Assembly: GCF_024436055.1 (NCBI RefSeq)
Contig: NZ_JANFNH010000031.1
Coordinates: 16,503 to 80,502, forward strand
Direction: 5' to 3'
DNA length: 64,000 nucleotides
DNA from: Streptantibioticus rubrisoli
GTDB taxonomy: Bacteria; Actinomycetota; Actinomycetes; Streptomycetales; Streptomycetaceae
Shown here: one piece after another, positions 60,873 through 64,000 of the stretch
Layout: each line of letters starts with the position of its first letter
Numbering within the stretch: the first letter of the stretch is position 1
Notes under the pieces: model-generated
The model's database searches: none
What the model saw: the letters and a program-made list of their open reading frames with translations, nothing else
Told to the model about the DNA's origin: nothing
Translations under genes and position numbers: made by a program

Positions 60873-63131
60873 ATGGCCACCACAACCCTCGAACTGCGCC
60901 CCCACCAAAAGGAAGCCGTCTCGGCGGCCACCCGCGTCCTCGGCGACCACCCCCGCGCGAGCGTGATCGCCGCATGCGGCACCGGCAAGACCCTCATCGC
61001 CGCCCGCACCACCGCCCGCATCGCCCCGCGCGGACGGGTTCTGGTACTGCTGCCGACCCTGGACCTGCTGTCCCAGACGATCCGGTCCTGGCGCCTGGCC
61101 GGCCGCAAGGGCACCGCCATCGCCGTGTGCTCCCAACGCCAGGCCGTCGACCACGAACCGCTCGGCGCTGATGTTCCCCTCACCACGGACCCCGCCGAAC
61201 TGGCCGCCCTAGTCGGGCAGTCCAGTCCCGGCCCGGTCACCGTCTACGCCACCTACGCCTCCCTGCCCGCCGTCATCACCGCCCACCGGGACCACCGTGT
61301 GCCCCCCTGGGATCTCGTGGTCGTCGACGAGGCCCACCGCACCGCGGGCCGCCTGGGCAAGGCCTGGGCCGCCGTCCACCACGACGACCAGGTGCCAGCC
61401 GCCCGCCGCCTCTACCTGACCGCCACCCCCCGCATCTGGGACCCCGACGACGCCCCGGACGGCAACGGAGCAGAGACGGTGGCCTCCATGGACGACGCCA
61501 ACCTCTTCGGTCCCGTCGCCTACCACCTCAACCTCTCCGACGCCATCGATCTCGGGCTGCTCGCCGACTACCAGATCCTCGTCCCCGTAGTCACCGACGC
61601 GGACCTGCGCGACTGGCTGGCCACCAAAGCCGGCGCGGGTGTCGACGGACTGCACCTGGCCGGTCGTCAGGTCGCCGCCCTGCGCGCCATCCACGACCAC
61701 AAGCTGCGCCGCATCCTGACCTTCCATCACCGTGTCGCCGACGCCCGCGCCTTCGCCACCACCCTGGCGGAGACGGCCGCCGCCCTTCCCGCACCCCTGC
61801 GCCCCCAGGGGCTGTGGGCGGACTGGATCAGCGGCAGCCACACCCCGCAGATCCGCCGCCGCCTCCTGCTCGAATTCACCTCCCACACTAGCCCCGACAC
61901 ACCGGCCGTCCTGTCCAACGCCCGCGTACTGGGGGAGGGCATCGACGTGCCCGACATCGACGCGGTGGTCTTCGTCGACCCCAAGAACAGCCCCGTCGAC
62001 ACCGTCCAGGCCGTCGGCCGCGCCCTGCGCCAGCACCCCGGCGCCGGCAAGAAGGCCACCCTCGTCGTCCCCGTCTACCTCACCCCCGACGAAGACCCCG
62101 ACGACCTTCTCGGCGCCGACGCCTACACCCCGCTGTGGCACACCATCCAGGCCCTGCGCTCCCACGACGACCGCCTCGACGCCCGCCTGTCCGACCCGCG
62201 CACCCACCGCCCCACCATGCCCCCCGAAGACCCCGAAGCATGGCTGCGCTTCGACCATCCCACCCAGGCCGACGAGATCGCCCTCGCCCTCTCCCTGCGC
62301 GTCCTGGCCCCCAAGAGCGCCGAATGGCGCCGCGGCCTCACCGCGGCCCGCCGCTTCCACCACACCCACCACCACCTTGACGTACCCCAGAACTACGAGG
62401 ACCCCACCGGCTACCCCCTGGGACGCTGGCTGACCTGGCAACGCCACCTGCACACCAAGGACACGCTCGACGCCGTACGCGTCCAAGCCCTCGAACGCCT
62501 CGGCATCATCTGGGACCCCCGCAAGCAGGCCTTCGACCGTGCACTGGCCCACGCCGCCGCCTACGCCGCCCGCCAGGGCCACCTCGCCGCCCCTGTCCAC
62601 GAGATCCACGACGGCTTCCCCCTCGGCCGCTGGTTGGCCACCCAGCGCACCCGCGCCCACCAGCTCACCCCAGAACGCGCCGCCGCTCTCACCGCTCTGG
62701 ACCAGTGGTGGAACCCGCCCTGGCCGATCACCTGGCAACGGGCCTACCACGCCACCCGTCAGAGCCGGGCAGCCAACAAGACTGCCTCCGAGGCGGAGAG
62801 CTGGCTTGAGTCACAGCGTGCCCGTTCCGACCGCCTGCACCCTGAACAGAAGGCACTGCTCGAGGAGTTGGGGCTGGTCGGCCTGCTCGACACACCCGCC
62901 CCCCCGGCGACGGAGAGCCGTCTGCCGGCGCGCGAGCGTGCCTTCCAACGCGGGCTGGCCGCCGCACGTGCCTTCCGCGCACGCGAAGGCCATCTCAACG
63001 TCCCCCAGCGCCACATCGAGAAGATCGAAGGCGACACCGTGCGTCTGGGCCAGTGGCTGAGCAACATGCGCCGCCGCCGCTCCGGCCTCAGCCCGCAGAG
63101 ACAAGCAGCCCTGGCCGAACTCGGCCTGTAA
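60873..63131 (+). CDS. DEAH-box helicase with C-terminal HA repeats, telomere-proximal
   Basis: A 752-residue SF2 helicase. LRPHQKEAV leads to Walker A ACGTGKT (34-40), VVVDEAHRT (DEAH, Asp152), YLTATPRIW (motif III), LSNARVLGEGIDVPDID (motif V) and QAVGRALRQHP (motif VI). The last 270 residues carry about four helicase-associated repeats (EGHLNVPQRHIEKIEG, LGQWLSNMRRRRSGLSPQRQ). ATG 60873 lies eight bases after CGGAG; an ATG at 60855 lacks a site. It is the last gene before the hairpin array. Streptomyces ends commonly carry a helicase-like gene (ttrA), so by position this is the ttrA equivalent; sequence relationship not tested. Confidence 0.85.
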   Translation: MATTTLELRPHQKEAVSAATRVLGDHPRASVIAACGTGKTLIAARTTARIAPRGRVLVLLPTLDLLSQTIRSWRLAGRKGTAIAVCSQRQAVDHEPLGADVPLTTDPAELAALVGQSSPGPVTVYATYASLPAVITAHRDHRVPPWDLVVVDEAHRTAGRLGKAWAAVHHDDQVPAARRLYLTATPRIWDPDDAPDGNGAETVASMDDANLFGPVAYHLNLSDAIDLGLLADYQILVPVVTDADLRDWLATKAGAGVDGLHLAGRQVAALRAIHDHKLRRILTFHHRVADARAFATTLAETAAALPAPLRPQGLWADWISGSHTPQIRRRLLLEFTSHTSPDTPAVLSNARVLGEGIDVPDIDAVVFVDPKNSPVDTVQAVGRALRQHPGAGKKATLVVPVYLTPDEDPDDLLGADAYTPLWHTIQALRSHDDRLDARLSDPRTHRPTMPPEDPEAWLRFDHPTQADEIALALSLRVLAPKSAEWRRGLTAARRFHHTHHHLDVPQNYEDPTGYPLGRWLTWQRHLHTKDTLDAVRVQALERLGIIWDPRKQAFDRALAHAAAYAARQGHLAAPVHEIHDGFPLGRWLATQRTRAHQLTPERAAALTALDQWWNPPWPITWQRAYHATRQSRAANKTASEAESWLESQRARSDRLHPEQKALLEELGLVGLLDTPAPPATESRLPARERAFQRGLAAARAFRAREGHLNVPQRHIEKIEGDTVRLGQWLSNMRRRRSGLSPQRQAALAELGL

Positions 63132-63594
63132 GCAGGCGAACGCACCTCCTCGAGGAGAACGGCCAGACGCCAGCAGACAGAAGGGCGGGAGGTCCAAGCC
63201 AATGGCCTGACTGCGCCCTGGCGGAGCCGCTCGGCATGCCCACACTGCACAGCAGGGAGGAATCCATCCCGGCCGGTGCAAGAGGGGGGCAGAAATGTCC
63301 ACCGGTAGACTCGACAAGAGCACCCCGTGCATATGGGAGAGCTCCCGCCACGCACGAGGCTCCTCAACCCGGTTGATCCACGCCGCACCGGTTCGCAGAG
63401 CAGCGGTAATGATCCTCCGAGCGGCAGCATGTTGACTGACAGGCACAGCTCATCACCCCTCCACACCTCACCAGTGGTATTCGGGGCCATTCCAGACGGG
63501 CCAACAACTCCCGGAACTTATACCCCGGCTCTGACAACGCCTCCAAAACCAACGAAGGTGAGCCTCGCGCAGAGGGGCACCGCAAGAAACCGGA
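63132..63594. other. Subtelomeric non-coding DNA
   Basis: It contains a TCCTCGAGGA palindrome near 63150 and short open frames, without recognisable genes. It leads into the hairpin array. Confidence 0.5.
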
Positions 63595-64000
63595 CATGCC
63601 GGCAGGCATGCCGCGGGGCCACCCAGGCCCCGTCTTACTCGGTTCTGTTGGCCCGTCAGAGCCAAGGCCTCACACCCCAGCCCAGGCACACTAAGGGGGG
63701 AGGGGAACCGGATAACTGTCTAACAAACCTTTACGACATCACGGCGCCGGTAGGCGCCGAAACGTACCTACCAACCCCTGCCCGCCAGGGCAGGGAACCC
63801 CAACCGCCCGAATCCACTGTCATGCCACCAGGTATGACACCTGAGCATGTGACAGCGGGGCCGGCAGGCCCCGCCCTGTTTGTTTCCTGTTGGCCCGTCA
63901 GGGCCAATCCAGCTGACATACAGTCATGCCGTCAGGCATGACGGCTATGTCACCTTACGGGCCGTCAGGCCCGTAGGTGGCCGCCAGGCCACCTACGGGC
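63595..64000. repeat. Telomere-like array of hairpins
   Basis: Eleven hairpins are visible: 63595-63610, 63614-63632, 63648-63665, 63742-63759, 63776-63795, 63819-63838, 63855-63874, 63890-63907, 63923-63942 (nested in TGACATA/TATGTCA 63914-63952), 63956-63975 and 63969-64000. Stems are 6-14 bp. Nine have four-base GNNA loops closed by C-G: GGCA, GTCA, GGTA, GCCA, GGCA, GTCA, GTCA, GTCA, GCCA; the others are ACCCA and ACCA. Hairpin-dense ends are the hallmark of Streptomyces telomeres. The sequence is not the archetypal one (CCCGCGGAGCGGG). Confidence 0.75.
63969..64000. other. Terminal palindrome, likely end of the replicon
   Basis: GCCCGTAGGTGGCC (63969-63982), loop GCCA, and GGCCACCTACGGGC (63987-64000) form a perfect 14-bp stem that ends exactly at the last base of the window. 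The neighbouring hairpin (63956-63975) uses the same GCCCGTA arm, so the two folds exclude each other. Confidence 0.7.

Noticed and set aside
61209..62750. 513-codon minus-strand frame opposite the helicase
   Set aside because: Gly/Val-rich antisense shadow without domains; the plus strand has all helicase motifs.
63595..64000. Terminal hairpins as ordinary terminators or a CRISPR/attC array
   Set aside because: Stems differ in sequence, loops follow one rule, no spacer structure or integron core sites, and the array ends at a terminal palindrome; telomere fits better.

Overview
High-GC DNA with Streptomyces-like codon use, GTG/TTG starts, stem-loop terminators without U tracts and many regulator/enzyme pairs. 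The window looks like the terminal arm of a linear actinobacterial replicon (chromosome arm or large linear plasmid). Its right edge, about 63595-64000, is packed with short perfect hairpins and ends in a 14-bp palindrome running to the last base, as expected of a telomere. No rRNA, tRNA or CRISPR array was seen.

Region 1-40 kb is accessory arm DNA: divergent regulator/enzyme pairs (MarR with metallo-hydrolase, HxlR with NmrA-type reductase, VOC protein with WYL regulator, TetR with quinone reductase, TetR with SDR), a molybdopterin oxidoreductase coupled to a small helical protein, a FUSC-type exporter, a 1190-residue repeat protein, a putative metallopeptidase with three 51-residue repeats, a DUF1266 protein, and two 407-residue FAD monooxygenases. 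Between them lie decayed genes: transposase remnants resembling IS1182, IS630, IS256, IS1380 and IS5 types, a broken SnoaL-like gene, and a broken LysM protein. Several remnants carry multiple frameshifts.

Region 40-48.5 kb resembles plasmid or integrative-element DNA: XRE-type regulators, small membrane proteins, a restriction-endonuclease-like protein, an AT-rich patch of inverted repeats, and an apparently intact IS5-type insertion sequence with 16-bp perfect terminal repeats.

Region 48.5-64 kb is the most interesting. A three-gene operon (48598-52056) encodes a small HTH protein, a 706-residue protein in which I read collinear, partly degenerate motifs of a protein-primed family B DNA polymerase, and an overlapping 237-residue HTH protein that is a candidate telomere terminal protein. 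Next come HerA-like ATPase, SbcD/Mre11, SbcC/Rad50 and a NurA-like nuclease in one run (53194-60753), the archaeal DNA end-resection set, then a DEAH helicase with helicase-associated repeats (60873-63131), then the hairpin array. I infer a dedicated module for copying and processing replicon ends. The motif readings were made by eye and need profile or structure comparison.
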